Origin: Arthrobacter_B sp038069765
GTDB lineage: Bacteria > Actinomycetota > Actinomycetes > Actinomycetales > Micrococcaceae
Reading direction: 5' to 3'
Length of the DNA stretch: 64,000 bases
Assembly: GCF_038069765.1 (NCBI RefSeq)
Contig: NZ_JBBPFS010000003.1
Span: forward strand, 372,001 to 436,000
Part shown: one piece after another, positions 33,336 to 41,844 of the stretch
Layout of the letters: each line of letters begins with the position of its first letter
Numbering within the stretch: the stretch's first letter is position 1
Position numbers and translations under genes: made by a program
The notes under the pieces: generated by a model
What the model saw: only the letters and a program-made list of their open reading frames with translations
The model's database searches: none
Told to the model about the DNA's origin: nothing

Positions 33336-34876
33336 TGCGCCCCTCCCTCAGTTTCGCTTTCGTGCGCAAGTGCTTCTTCAGCGGGCATCCCGGCCATCAT
33401 CAGGCCCAGGACGTCGCGCGAGGTGTTGCCCGGGACAATCCCCATCAGCCTGCCGCCGTAGAGCACCGCTATGCGGTCTGCCAGTTCCAGGACCTCGTCC
33501 AGCTCGGTGGAGACGATCAGGACCGGGGTTCCGCCGTCGCGCTCCGCCACGATCCGTTTGTGCAGGAATTCGATGGAACCGACATCGACGCCGCGGGTGG
33601 GCTGGGAAGCGATGAACAGCGACAGCGGGCGGGACAGCTCACGGGCCATCACCACTTTTTGCTGGTTGCCTCCGGAGAGCGTTCCGGCAGCTGTGTGGGC
33701 CGACTGCGTCCGAATATCGAATTCCTCGATCTTCTCGGCGGCGTTGCCTGCCACGACGGAGGGACGCATGGACAGGCCCCGGGCGAACGGAGCTTTGTTG
33801 TAGCGGTTGAGGATCAGGTTTTCCGCCACGGTAAAGGGGCCCACCAGACCGTCAACGCTGCGGTCTTCAGGCACGAAACCCACGCCGGCCTCGATAATCT
33901 GGTCCACGCGGCGGCCAACAAGTTCCTTGCCGTCAAGGCTGATGGAACCGGAGACGTGGTCCTGCAGCCCCATAATGGCCTCGGTCAGTTCCGTCTGGCC
34001 GTTGCCCTGGACACCGGCAACGGCAAGGATTTCTCCCTTGGCGATGTCAAAGCTGAGGTGATCCACGACGGGCTGGCCCGTGTCCGCCAGCACGACGAGG
34101 TCGCGGACGGAGAAGGTCTTGGCGCCGGGTTCCGCCGGAGCCTTGTTCAGCGTCAGGTTTACGGAGCGGCCCACCATCATGGAGGCCAGTTCCGTGGTTG
34201 AAGCGTCGGGCGACGCATCGCCGACCACCTTGCCGCGCCGGATCACGGTGATGACGTCCGAAACGGCCTTGACCTCGCGCAGCTTGTGCGAAATGAAGAC
34301 CACCGATTTCCCGTCTGCGGTTAGCTGGCGCATGATGGCCAGCAACTCATCCGTTTCCCGGGGCGTGAGCACGGCTGTGGGCTCATCCAGGATCAGGACT
34401 TCAGCGTCCCGGATCAGGGCTTTGATAATTTCCACCCGCTGCTGCACCCCTACGGGGAGGTCTTCCACGACCGCATCGGGGTCCACATCGAACCCGTACT
34501 GGTCTGAGATTGTCCGGATGCGCTCACGGGTGGTCTGCAAATTCAATGCACCGGCGAACGAGGTGGTTTCGTGGCCCAGGGCCACGTTCTCCGCGACGGT
34601 GAAAACCGGAACCAGCATGAAGTGCTGGTGGACCATCCCGATGCCGGCTGCCATCGCATCGCCGGGACCGGAGAAGACAACTGGTTTATCGTTGACCAGG
34701 ATCTGGCCCTCGGTCGGTTCATAAAGACCGTAAAGGACGTTCATCAGTGTCGACTTGCCGGCGCCGTTTTCGCCGAGCAGGCTGTGGACCTGCCCCGGTT
34801 CAATCACCAGGTCAATATGGTCGTTGGCCACCAAGGTGCCGAAGCGCTTGGTGATGCCCTGAAGTTCGAGTTTCAC
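33332..34876 (-). CDS. Nucleoside ABC transporter ATP-binding protein
   Basis: This 514-residue duplicated ATPase is of the sugar/nucleoside (CUT2-like, YufO/BmpB) type. The first domain has Walker A GENGAGKST (about residue 36), signature LPVGVQQRVEI and Walker B VLILDEPTAVL. The second has a degenerate P-loop (GVQGNGQTELTEA), an LSGGNQQKV signature and LFIASQPTRGVD instead of a canonical Walker B. Such asymmetry is normal for this family. The start is GTG at 34876, with the frame open to 34888. A hairpin separates it from the lipoprotein gene upstream. Confidence 0.92.
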   Translation of the reverse strand: MKLELQGITKRFGTLVANDHIDLVIEPGQVHSLLGENGAGKSTLMNVLYGLYEPTEGQILVNDKPVVFSGPGDAMAAGIGMVHQHFMLVPVFTVAENVALGHETTSFAGALNLQTTRERIRTISDQYGFDVDPDAVVEDLPVGVQQRVEIIKALIRDAEVLILDEPTAVLTPRETDELLAIMRQLTADGKSVVFISHKLREVKAVSDVITVIRRGKVVGDASPDASTTELASMMVGRSVNLTLNKAPAEPGAKTFSVRDLVVLADTGQPVVDHLSFDIAKGEILAVAGVQGNGQTELTEAIMGLQDHVSGSISLDGKELVGRRVDQIIEAGVGFVPEDRSVDGLVGPFTVAENLILNRYNKAPFARGLSMRPSVVAGNAAEKIEEFDIRTQSAHTAAGTLSGGNQQKVVMARELSRPLSLFIASQPTRGVDVGSIEFLHKRIVAERDGGTPVLIVSTELDEVLELADRIAVLYGGRLMGIVPGNTSRDVLGLMMAGMPAEEALAHESETEGGAQ

Positions 34877-34939
34877 AACCCCAACCAATCTGTTTGTGTC
34901 GTTGTGGGCGTTCCCGAGGGAAGACTACCCGGAACAGAA

Positions 34940-34988
34940 TGAACCGCCGCCCGCCCCGCTGCAACGCAGCCGGACGAACGGCGGTTCA
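34940..34988 (-). terminator. Intercistronic hairpin between lipoprotein and ATPase genes
   Basis: Arms of 10 bp (TGAACCGCCG / CGGCGGTTCA) enclose a second small stem (GCTGC/GCAGC). With no T run it is more likely an RNA stability or attenuation element that keeps the binding protein expressed above the ATPase and permeases. Confidence 0.65.
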
Positions 34989-35008
34989 GGAAAGCAGTCG
35001 AGCCCGTG

Positions 35009-36124
35009 CTACTTGGGGCTGGCAGCTGATTCCACAGTGATCTCGCCGGAAATGATCTGGTCCTTGATCTCGTCAACCGCGGACTTCACGTCGGCGGGAA
35101 CCGCGCTCTCCTGGTCATGGTAGGGAGCCAGTGCAACGCCGCCGTTTTCCAGGGTGCCGATGTACGGAGTGGCGTCGAAGTTGCCCTCGACGTCGGTCGT
35201 GATGACCTCTTCCACTGCCTCGCCCATGAGCTTCATGACCGAGGTCAGGATGAACTCGGTGCCAATGTCGTTCGTCTCGAAGCCGTCCGAGTCAACCCAG
35301 ACAACCTTGTTGCTGCCGCCGCCGGCGTTGGCTTCCACCACGGCGTCCAGGGTGCCGGAGCCTACCGGACCGGCAACGGGCATGATGATGTCCGCACCTT
35401 CGTTGAGGAAGTTTTCAGTGGTGGTCTTGCCGGCGCCGGTATCAGTGAAGTTGCCGATGAAGGAGCCGGTCTGGTCTGCCTTGTTCCAGCCCAGGAGCTC
35501 GACGTCGGCACTGTTCTGTTCGTTGTAGTACTCCACGCCGTCAGCGAAGCCGTCCATAAAGATGGTGACCGTGGGGATGTTGATGCCGCCGTACGTGGCG
35601 ACCTTGCCCGTCTCGGACGTGCCGGCAGCAACATATCCGGCCAGGAATGCGGCCTCAGCCGTGTCGTAGATGATGGGCTTGACGTTCTCGAGGTCGATGC
35701 TGTTGTCATCGACAATCGCGAAGTTGCTGTCGGGGTTGGCCGTCGCAACTTCCTTGGTTGCATCGGCCAGCAGGTACCCCACCGTAACGGTGAGGTTGCA
35801 CCCTTCGCTCATCATGGAGTCAAGGTTCGGCAGGAAGTCCGTCTCTGACTGGGACTGCGCTTCCGAGATCTGGATGCCGAGGTCCTCCTCGGCCGCCTTC
35901 AGGCCCTCGTAGCTTGACTGGTTGAAGGAACGGTCATCAAAGCCGCCTTCATCGGAAACGATGCAGGCCCGGAAGTCTGACCCGGCTGCTGAGGCCCCGG
36001 AGCCGGTGGACTCGGCCTCTTCCTCGGGTGCGGCGCCGCAGCCGGAGAGCAGGAGCGCCGAGACGCCGAGCATGGCGGCGGAAACGCCTGCGTTGCGCTT
36101 GAAGCTGCGCGGGAAGTTCTTCAA
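35009..36124 (-). CDS. BMP-family nucleoside-binding lipoprotein
   Basis: This 371-residue lipoprotein has a signal with basic N-region, h-region to residue 27 and lipobox LLLSGC (Cys about 29). A Ser/Gly/Glu-rich linker precedes the BMP (PnrA-like) fold: CIVSDEGGFDDRSFNQSSYEGLKAAEED, TVGYLLADATKEVA, AAFLAGYVAAGTSETGKVATYGG and VVWVDSDGFET. PnrA/BmpA relatives bind purine or pyrimidine nucleosides. It is the first gene of the operon with the ATPase, two permeases, cdd and deoA, so it should supply nucleosides for salvage. Confidence 0.92.
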   Translation of the reverse strand: MKNFPRSFKRNAGVSAAMLGVSALLLSGCGAAPEEEAESTGSGASAAGSDFRACIVSDEGGFDDRSFNQSSYEGLKAAEEDLGIQISEAQSQSETDFLPNLDSMMSEGCNLTVTVGYLLADATKEVATANPDSNFAIVDDNSIDLENVKPIIYDTAEAAFLAGYVAAGTSETGKVATYGGINIPTVTIFMDGFADGVEYYNEQNSADVELLGWNKADQTGSFIGNFTDTGAGKTTTENFLNEGADIIMPVAGPVGSGTLDAVVEANAGGGSNKVVWVDSDGFETNDIGTEFILTSVMKLMGEAVEEVITTDVEGNFDATPYIGTLENGGVALAPYHDQESAVPADVKSAVDEIKDQIISGEITVESAASPK

Positions 36125-36463
36125 TGTTCCTCCAGGAATGAAATGGTTTCCACGCGCTGGATTCTTCTAGGCAGAGCACTCAGGAGTGAGCGTTCCGGCG
36201 TCGCGTGGTGCAGCGTTCCGTCCGTCGTTGGACCGCGGCATGCCTATCCTATGGGTAACGCCGGTCACTGTGAGACAGATAACGCTCCACGCAGGACATT
36301 GTTTACATGTTGTTATTATTTGCAAGCAAATGACGCGGATTGTCTCGGCATGACGTGCTACTGCGTCGCGTTGGCCCGGGGGCCCAGCGAGCGGGCAGCG
36401 TCCATCCCGGGGCGCGGGAGCTGAACCAAGTGCAGGAGCTGAACCAGGTGTGCAGGGCCGGTA
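36125..36463. other. Promoter region of the nucleoside operon
   Basis: This gap holds the upstream region of the BMP operon. An AT-rich core near 36300-36335 contrasts with the GC-rich flanks and contains a perfect inverted repeat ATTTGC-AA-GCAAAT at 36318-36331, a candidate operator. An imperfect direct repeat of 18-20 bp (GAGCTGAACCA...) lies at 36418-36455, next to the end of the M20 gene. No coding frame here has a convincing ribosome site. Confidence 0.55.
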
Positions 36464-37687
36464 CTAGTGGCGCACGCCCCGGGCGGCACGCACGGCCGCT
36501 GCTGCCATGACGCTCACGCCGCAGCTGATGGAGAGCTCATCGGGGTTGTAGTCGCCGCGGTGCAGGTCGTAGGTTTCACCGCCGGGGGTCCGCGTGCCCA
36601 GCCGCATCAGGGCGCCGGGAACGGCCTGGGTCATCCAGGCGAAGTCCTCCCCGCCCATCGACTGCGGGGCCAGGACTATGGAGTCCTCCCCCAGCTCGGC
36701 GCGGGCTGCAGCTTCGATCAGACTGGTTTCCGCATCGGTATTGATCACCGGCGGCACGCCCCGGGTGTGTTCCAGACTGACCTCCACACCAAAGGGGGCC
36801 GCAGTCTGCCGCACGACGTCGTCCAGCAGTTCGCCTGCCGAGTACCAGGCTTCTGCATCCAGGCAGCGCATGGTGCCGGACATGAAGCCGTGGCCCGGAA
36901 TGGCATTGGGTGCGGAACCGGCATGCATCTGCCCCCAGACCACTGACACGCCGCTGCGCACGTCGATGCGGCGGGAAAGCACCGCCGGGACGCTGACAGC
37001 GATCTCCGCCAGCGCGAAGACGAGATCCTCCGTCAGGTGGGGCCGGGAAGTGTGCCCGCCGCGGCCCGTCAGCTCGATCCGGACGGTGTCCGACGCCGAG
37101 GTGATGGCGCCGATGCGCGTACCCACCTTGCCGGCGTCGATGCGCGGGTCGCAGTGCAGTGCCACGATGCGCGGCAGTCCCTCCAGTACGCCCTGCCGGA
37201 TGACTCCCAGCGCGCCGCCGGGCATGACTTCCTCCGCAGGCTGGAAGATGATCCGGACGCGTCCGCCGAGGTTTCCGGCGGCGTCCATCCTGGCGAGGAC
37301 CTGCGCCACTCCCACCATGACGGTGGTGTGGATATCGTGGCCGCATGCGTGGGTAATGCCTGTGTTGACAGAGGCGTAGGGAAGGTTGGTCTCTTCCAGC
37401 ACGGGCAGCGCGTCGATGTCCGCACGCAGCCCGATCCGGAGCGGGCCCTCCCCGATGTCGACATAGGCACCGGTTCCCTCCAGCCGGACGGGGTGCAGCC
37501 CTGCGGCTTCCAGAGCCTCGACAATCCTGTCGGTGGTGCGGAATTCCTTGGTTGACAGTTCCGGGTGCCGGTGAAGGTCCCGCCGGAACGCGAGCAGCTC
37601 TCCCAGCAGCGGAGCGACGCTTCCGCGCATCGACGGTACCGGGGAACTGTTCAGTGGGATAGTAGGCACAACTTCAAGATTAGCCAC
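36464..37687 (-). CDS. M20-family amidohydrolase
   Basis: This 407-residue zinc metallopeptidase-like hydrolase is of the M20D/hippurate hydrolase group. Motifs are DLHRHPELSTKEF, LRADIDALPVLEET, the metal-binding THACGHDIHTTVMVG, IFQPAEEVMPGGA (catalytic Glu pair) and the late SMGGEDFAWM, with a dimerisation domain in the middle (HTSRPHLTED). It should cleave N-acyl amino acids or similar amides; the substrate is unknown. The start is a GTG with no strong ribosome site. It lies downstream of manC and of a 16-bp tandem repeat. Confidence 0.9.
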   Translation of the reverse strand: MANLEVVPTIPLNSSPVPSMRGSVAPLLGELLAFRRDLHRHPELSTKEFRTTDRIVEALEAAGLHPVRLEGTGAYVDIGEGPLRIGLRADIDALPVLEETNLPYASVNTGITHACGHDIHTTVMVGVAQVLARMDAAGNLGGRVRIIFQPAEEVMPGGALGVIRQGVLEGLPRIVALHCDPRIDAGKVGTRIGAITSASDTVRIELTGRGGHTSRPHLTEDLVFALAEIAVSVPAVLSRRIDVRSGVSVVWGQMHAGSAPNAIPGHGFMSGTMRCLDAEAWYSAGELLDDVVRQTAAPFGVEVSLEHTRGVPPVINTDAETSLIEAAARAELGEDSIVLAPQSMGGEDFAWMTQAVPGALMRLGTRTPGGETYDLHRGDYNPDELSISCGVSVMAAAAVRAARGVRH

Positions 37688-37719
37688 TGAGGCTGCTGTT
37701 ACGGGAACCGTGTGACGCA

Positions 37720-37799
37720 GTTAAGGGACAGAGCCGTTAAAGGTCACAGCAGTTAGAGGTCCCAGCCGTTAAAGGTCACAGCAGTTAAAGGACATCAGT
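37720..37799. repeat. Five-unit 16-bp tandem repeat
   Basis: Five 16-bp units of the pattern GTTAAAGGTCACAGCA run without gaps. Units 2 and 4 are identical, and the others differ at two to five positions. The last unit contains the manC stop codon (TAA on the minus strand), so the array lies in the 3' untranslated region of manC and ends about 30 bases before the M20 start. Confidence 0.85.
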
Positions 37800-38924
37800 G
37801 TCGCCGCTGGCCTTCAGATGCTCCACGGCTTTCTTGACTTCCTGGGCGTGCTCTTTGGTGGTGACGAGCAGCGCGTCCAGGGTGTCAACAATGACCACGT
37901 CCTCAATGCCGATCAGTGCGATGACGCGCTTGGTATCGGACACCACAATTCCGGAGGCGTTTTCCGAGTACACCCGCGCGCCCTCGCCCATCACGGTCAG
38001 GGCGCTGTTCTCGGCAGCGGGGTTGAGCCGCCCGATGGCGGCGAAGTCGCCGACGTCGTCCCAGTTGAAGATGCCCGGGATCATGGCAACGTCTCCGGCT
38101 GCAGCGGCAGGCTCCGCCACCGCGTAGTCGATGGCAATCTTGGGCAGCGTGGGCCAGACCCGGCGCACCACTTCACGCCGCGCCGGGGTGTCCCAGGCCT
38201 CGGCTATTTCCATCAGCCCGCTGTGCAGTTCCGGTTCGTTGGCTTTCAGGTGCTTGAGCATCAGGTCAACGGGGGCCACAAACATGCCGGCGTTCCAGCT
38301 GTAGCGGCCGTTTGCCAGGTAGGTGCGGGCAACCTCTGCCGAGGGTTTCTCCACGAATTCGACGACGGCGTGTGCGCTGGGCGCACCGGCAATGTCCAGT
38401 GTCTCCCCGGCACGGATGTAGCCGAACCCGGTGGCGGCGTGCGTCGGGTGAATTCCGATGGTGACGATGTATCCCTGGGCAGCCGTGTGGATGGCTTCGC
38501 GGACGGCGTCCTGGAAGACATCGACGGGTGCAATCACCTGGTCCGCGGCAAAGGATCCCATGATGATGTTCGGATCCCTCTTATAGAGGATGGCTGCCGC
38601 CAGGCCGATGGCCGCAGCGGAGTCCTTGGGCTCCAGCTCCAGCACCAGGTTTTCGCTGGTGATTTCCGGAAGCTGCTTCCGCACTGCCTGGCGGTGCAGG
38701 GTTCCGGTGACCACCATGACGCGGTCTCCGCTGAGCGGACGCAGCCGGTCGTAGGTGGCCCGGATGAGCGTGGAGCCGGAGCCCGTCAGGTCATGCAGGA
38801 ACTTCGGGGCGGCTGCACGGGACAGCGGCCACAGCCGCGTCCCTACGCCGCCGGCCGGAATGACGCCGTAAAAGCGGTCAAAGTCCGCCGAGGAAGGATT
38901 GGGTTCTACCGGTTCTGTACTCAT
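37785..38924 (-). CDS. Mannose-1-phosphate guanylyltransferase
   Basis: This 379-residue enzyme makes GDP-mannose from GTP and mannose 1-phosphate for glycans. The nucleotidyltransferase signature GVIPAGGVGTRLWPLSRAAAPKFL (about residues 19-42) and VVEFVEKPS, YSWNAGMFVA, IDYAVAE and FNWDDVGDF are all present. There is no C-terminal phosphomannose isomerase domain, so it is monofunctional (ManC/RfbM-like short form). The ATG at 38924 gives MSTEPVEPN; the open frame to 39017 is not supported. It is divergent from the sdh operon. Confidence 0.93.
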   Translation of the reverse strand: MSTEPVEPNPSSADFDRFYGVIPAGGVGTRLWPLSRAAAPKFLHDLTGSGSTLIRATYDRLRPLSGDRVMVVTGTLHRQAVRKQLPEITSENLVLELEPKDSAAAIGLAAAILYKRDPNIIMGSFAADQVIAPVDVFQDAVREAIHTAAQGYIVTIGIHPTHAATGFGYIRAGETLDIAGAPSAHAVVEFVEKPSAEVARTYLANGRYSWNAGMFVAPVDLMLKHLKANEPELHSGLMEIAEAWDTPARREVVRRVWPTLPKIAIDYAVAEPAAAAGDVAMIPGIFNWDDVGDFAAIGRLNPAAENSALTVMGEGARVYSENASGIVVSDTKRVIALIGIEDVVIVDTLDALLVTTKEHAQEVKKAVEHLKASGDTDVL

Positions 38925-38989
38925 CAGAGCCAAGATTAGCCGACGGAACGGCGAGCAGGCCTGAAGCAGGCCCGGGAACTGCGCCCCGA

Positions 38990-39005
38990 TGTAACGAGGG
39001 TCACA
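38990..39005 (+). promoter_or_regulatory. CRP/GlxR-like binding site upstream of sdh
   Basis: TGTAA-CGAGGG-TCACA matches the TGTGA-N6-TCACA consensus at all but one position. Its centre lies about 60.5 bases before the predicted transcription start, the standard class I activator position. GlxR control of sdhCAB is established in Corynebacterium. Confidence 0.65.
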
Positions 39006-39022
39006 TGATAGGGCCACCTAAA

Positions 39023-39051
39023 TTGAAAGCGCTCTGCGGGGCACCTAGATT
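39023..39051 (+). promoter_or_regulatory. Predicted sigma-70-type promoter of sdhCDAB
   Basis: TTGAAA (39023-39028) and TAGATT (39046-39051) are separated by 17 bases. The predicted start near 39058 leaves an 80-base leader before sdhC. Confidence 0.65.
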
Positions 39052-39138
39052 ATGCTTGAGCTTATATTGCTGTCGCACCGGCGTCATCACTGCGTGGAAG
39101 ACACGCCAGCGCCGCTGCGTCGCAGGGAGGAAAATTCA

Positions 39139-39519
39139 GTGTCGAAGTTACCAGCAGGCACTCTCTACCGCGGCCGCGAAGGCCAGTGGTCTTGGGTTGC
39201 ACACCGCATTACCGGCGTGGTGATTTTCTTCTTCCTTTTGGTCCACGTGTTGGATACCTCGCTGGTGCGAGTATCACCGGAGGCCTACAACGTCGTGATC
39301 GGCGCATACAAGAACCCCATCATGGGCCTCGGCGAGCTCGGCCTCGTCGCCGCCATCGTGTTCCACGCCTTCAACGGCGTGCGTGTGATCCTGATCGATT
39401 TCTGGAAGAAGGGCCCCAAGTACCAGCGCCAGATGCTGTGGAGCGTTGTCGGTCTTTGGGCTATCACCATGATCGGCTTCTCCATTCGCCACCTTCCCAT
39501 CGTTTTCGGGGGTCACTAA
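39139..39519 (+). CDS. sdhC: Succinate dehydrogenase cytochrome b556 subunit
   Basis: This 126-residue membrane anchor subunit has three helices (about residues 24-42, 60-80, 98-115). GREGQWSWVAHRITGVVIFFFLLVHVLDTS carries the quinone-site Ser/Arg region and a heme-ligand His. The GTG start follows GGGAGGAAAATTC; the frame is open upstream, but the residues there are not family-like. It is the first gene of sdhCDAB. It binds heme b with SdhD and passes electrons from the iron-sulfur subunit to menaquinone. Confidence 0.93.
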   Translation: MSKLPAGTLYRGREGQWSWVAHRITGVVIFFFLLVHVLDTSLVRVSPEAYNVVIGAYKNPIMGLGELGLVAAIVFHAFNGVRVILIDFWKKGPKYQRQMLWSVVGLWAITMIGFSIRHLPIVFGGH

Positions 39520-39522
39520 GCC

Positions 39523-40002
39523 ATGAGCACTACAACTAACGACGCCGCCTCCATTGAGGCCCCCCGCTCCGGCCGCATTGCCCCGAAGTACGCCCGCACT
39601 CCGGGCGGCAAAGGCAACTTCGAGATGCTGGCATGGCTGTTCATGCGTGTCTCCGGCGCCATCCTGATCGTCCTGATCTTCACGCACCTCTTCGTCAACC
39701 TGATGGTGGGCGACGGCATCCACGCCGTGGACTTCGGGTTTGTAGCCGGCAAGTGGGCCAGCCCGCTGTGGCAGGTCTGGGACCTGGTCATGCTGTGGCT
39801 TGCCATGCTGCACGGCACCAACGGCGTCCGTGTCATCATCAACGATTACGCGGACAAGAACACCACGCGGATGACGCTCAAGAGCATTCTCTACATTGCT
39901 TCACTCGTGATTATCGTGCTCGGCACCCTGGTCATCTTCACCTTTGATCCCTGCCCCGCCGGCGCTCCCGCTGATCTCCTCGCGGACTTCTGCACGGCGT
40001 AG
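39523..40002 (+). CDS. sdhD: Succinate dehydrogenase hydrophobic membrane anchor subunit
   Basis: This 159-residue protein has a 35-residue hydrophilic N-terminus and three membrane helices (about 38-57, 76-100, 117-140). FMRVSGAILIVLIFTHLFVNLMVGDGIHAVDF and MLHGTNGVRVIINDYADKN are typical of actinobacterial SdhD, with His residues that can bind heme. The ATG lies three bases after the sdhC stop. A separate SdhD (four-subunit enzyme) fits Micrococcales. The 75-base gap to sdhA has no terminator. Confidence 0.92.
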   Translation: MSTTTNDAASIEAPRSGRIAPKYARTPGGKGNFEMLAWLFMRVSGAILIVLIFTHLFVNLMVGDGIHAVDFGFVAGKWASPLWQVWDLVMLWLAMLHGTNGVRVIINDYADKNTTRMTLKSILYIASLVIIVLGTLVIFTFDPCPAGAPADLLADFCTA

Positions 40003-40077
40003 CCGCAGCGTCCGTTCCCCACCGGGGCGCGGACAACACGAACGTTTTTCCAAGTTTCAACAGAAAGAGCATCTGGT

Positions 40078-41844
40078 ATGCAGGTCCATAAGTACGACGT
40101 CGTAATTGTCGGCGCCGGCGGCGCCGGTATGCGTGCCGCCATTGAATCCGGCCAGCGCGCACGCACGGCGGTACTGACCAAGCTGTACCCCACCCGCTCG
40201 CACACTGGTGCGGCTCAGGGCGGCATGTGCGCAGCGCTGGCCAACGTCGAAGAAGACAACTGGGAATGGCACACCTTTGACACTGTCAAGGGTGGCGACT
40301 ACCTCGTAGACCAGGACGCAGCGGAGGTCATGGCCAAAGAGGCCATCGACGCCGTGCTGGACCTGGAAAAGATGGGCCTGCCGTTCAACCGCACGCCCGA
40401 AGGCCGGATTGACCAGCGCCGTTTCGGCGGCCACACCCGCGACCACGGCAAGGCTCCGGTCCGCCGTGCCTGCTACGCCGCCGACCGCACCGGCCACATG
40501 ATCCTCCAGACGCTGTACCAAAACTGCGTCAAGCACAATGTGGAGTTCTACAACGAGTACTACGTGCTGGACCTGCTGACCGTCACGGACAGCTTTGGCC
40601 AGAAGCGCGTTGCCGGCGTCGTTTCCTACGACCTGGCCAGCGGCGAACTGCACGTCTTCCAGGCCAAGTCCGTGGTCTTCGCCTCCGGCGGTGCCGGCAA
40701 GGTCTTCAAGACCACCTCGAACGCACACACCCTGACCGGTGACGGCATGGGCATCGCGTTCCGCCGCGGCATCCCCCTGGAAGACATGGAGTTCTTCCAG
40801 TTCCACCCGACAGGCCTCGCCGGCCTGGGCATCCTGCTCTCCGAGGCAGCCCGCGGAGAAGGCGCCATCCTGCGCAACTCCGAGGGTGAGCGCTTCATGG
40901 AGCGCTACGCCCCGACCATCAAGGACCTCGCTCCGCGTGACATCGTGGCCCGCTCCATGGCCAACGAAGTCCGCGAAGGCCGCGGCTGCGGACCGAACAA
41001 GGATTACGTCCTCCTGGACCTGACGCACCTGGAGCCGGCGCACATCGACGCCAAGCTCCCGGACATCACCGAGTTCGCCCGCACCTACCTGGGCGTGGAA
41101 CCGTACACGGAGCCGGTGCCGGTCTTCCCGACCGCGCACTACGCCATGGGCGGCATCCCCACCAACATCAAGGCCGAGGTCCTGCAGGACAATGACACGG
41201 TTGTTCCGGGTCTGTACGCCGCGGGTGAAGTAGCCTGCGTTTCCGTACACGGCTCCAACCGCCTGGGCACCAACTCGCTGCTGGACATCAACGTCTTCGG
41301 CAAGCGCGCCGGCATCAACGCCGCCGAATACGCGCTGACCGCTGATTTCGTGGACCTGCCGGAAGATCCGGAAGCCACCACCATTGCCCTGCTGGACCTG
41401 GTCCGCAACTCCGAGGGAACCGAACGGGTCGCTGAGATCCGCCGGGACCTGCAGAACACCATGGATGCCAACATGCAGGTGTTCCGTACGGCGGACACCC
41501 TGAACCAGGTGCTGACCGACATTGCCTCGCTCGAAGAGCGGTACAAGAAGATCAGCGTCCAGGACAAGGGCAAGCGCTTCAACCTGGACCTCCTGGAAGC
41601 CGTGGAACTGGGCTTCCTGCTGGAACTGGCAAAGGTGATGACTGTGGCAGCCCTGCACCGCGAAGAATCACGCGGCGGGCACTTCCGCGAGGACTTCCCG
41701 GAGCGCGACGACGAGAATTTCATGAAGCATTCAATGGCGTACAAGGTTGACGAGGCCGCCAACGCCGAGCACACCGCGGGCATTCGACTGGACACCAAGC
41801 CGGTCATCTTCACGCGCTACGAGCCAATGGTGAGGAAGTACTAA
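40078..41844 (+). CDS. sdhA: Succinate dehydrogenase flavoprotein subunit
   Basis: This 588-residue catalytic subunit oxidises succinate to fumarate using covalent FAD. The FAD Rossmann motif VVIVGAGGAGMRAAIESG (about residues 7-24), the flavinylation His in PTRSHTGAAQGGM (about 41), the substrate motif FGGHTRDHGKAPVRRACYAADRTGHM and the late HGSNRLGTNSLLDINVFG block are intact. The protein ends in the conserved RYEPMVRKY. The stop overlaps the sdhB start by one base (TAATG), so the two are coupled. Confidence 0.97.
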   Translation: MQVHKYDVVIVGAGGAGMRAAIESGQRARTAVLTKLYPTRSHTGAAQGGMCAALANVEEDNWEWHTFDTVKGGDYLVDQDAAEVMAKEAIDAVLDLEKMGLPFNRTPEGRIDQRRFGGHTRDHGKAPVRRACYAADRTGHMILQTLYQNCVKHNVEFYNEYYVLDLLTVTDSFGQKRVAGVVSYDLASGELHVFQAKSVVFASGGAGKVFKTTSNAHTLTGDGMGIAFRRGIPLEDMEFFQFHPTGLAGLGILLSEAARGEGAILRNSEGERFMERYAPTIKDLAPRDIVARSMANEVREGRGCGPNKDYVLLDLTHLEPAHIDAKLPDITEFARTYLGVEPYTEPVPVFPTAHYAMGGIPTNIKAEVLQDNDTVVPGLYAAGEVACVSVHGSNRLGTNSLLDINVFGKRAGINAAEYALTADFVDLPEDPEATTIALLDLVRNSEGTERVAEIRRDLQNTMDANMQVFRTADTLNQVLTDIASLEERYKKISVQDKGKRFNLDLLEAVELGFLLELAKVMTVAALHREESRGGHFREDFPERDDENFMKHSMAYKVDEAANAEHTAGIRLDTKPVIFTRYEPMVRKY

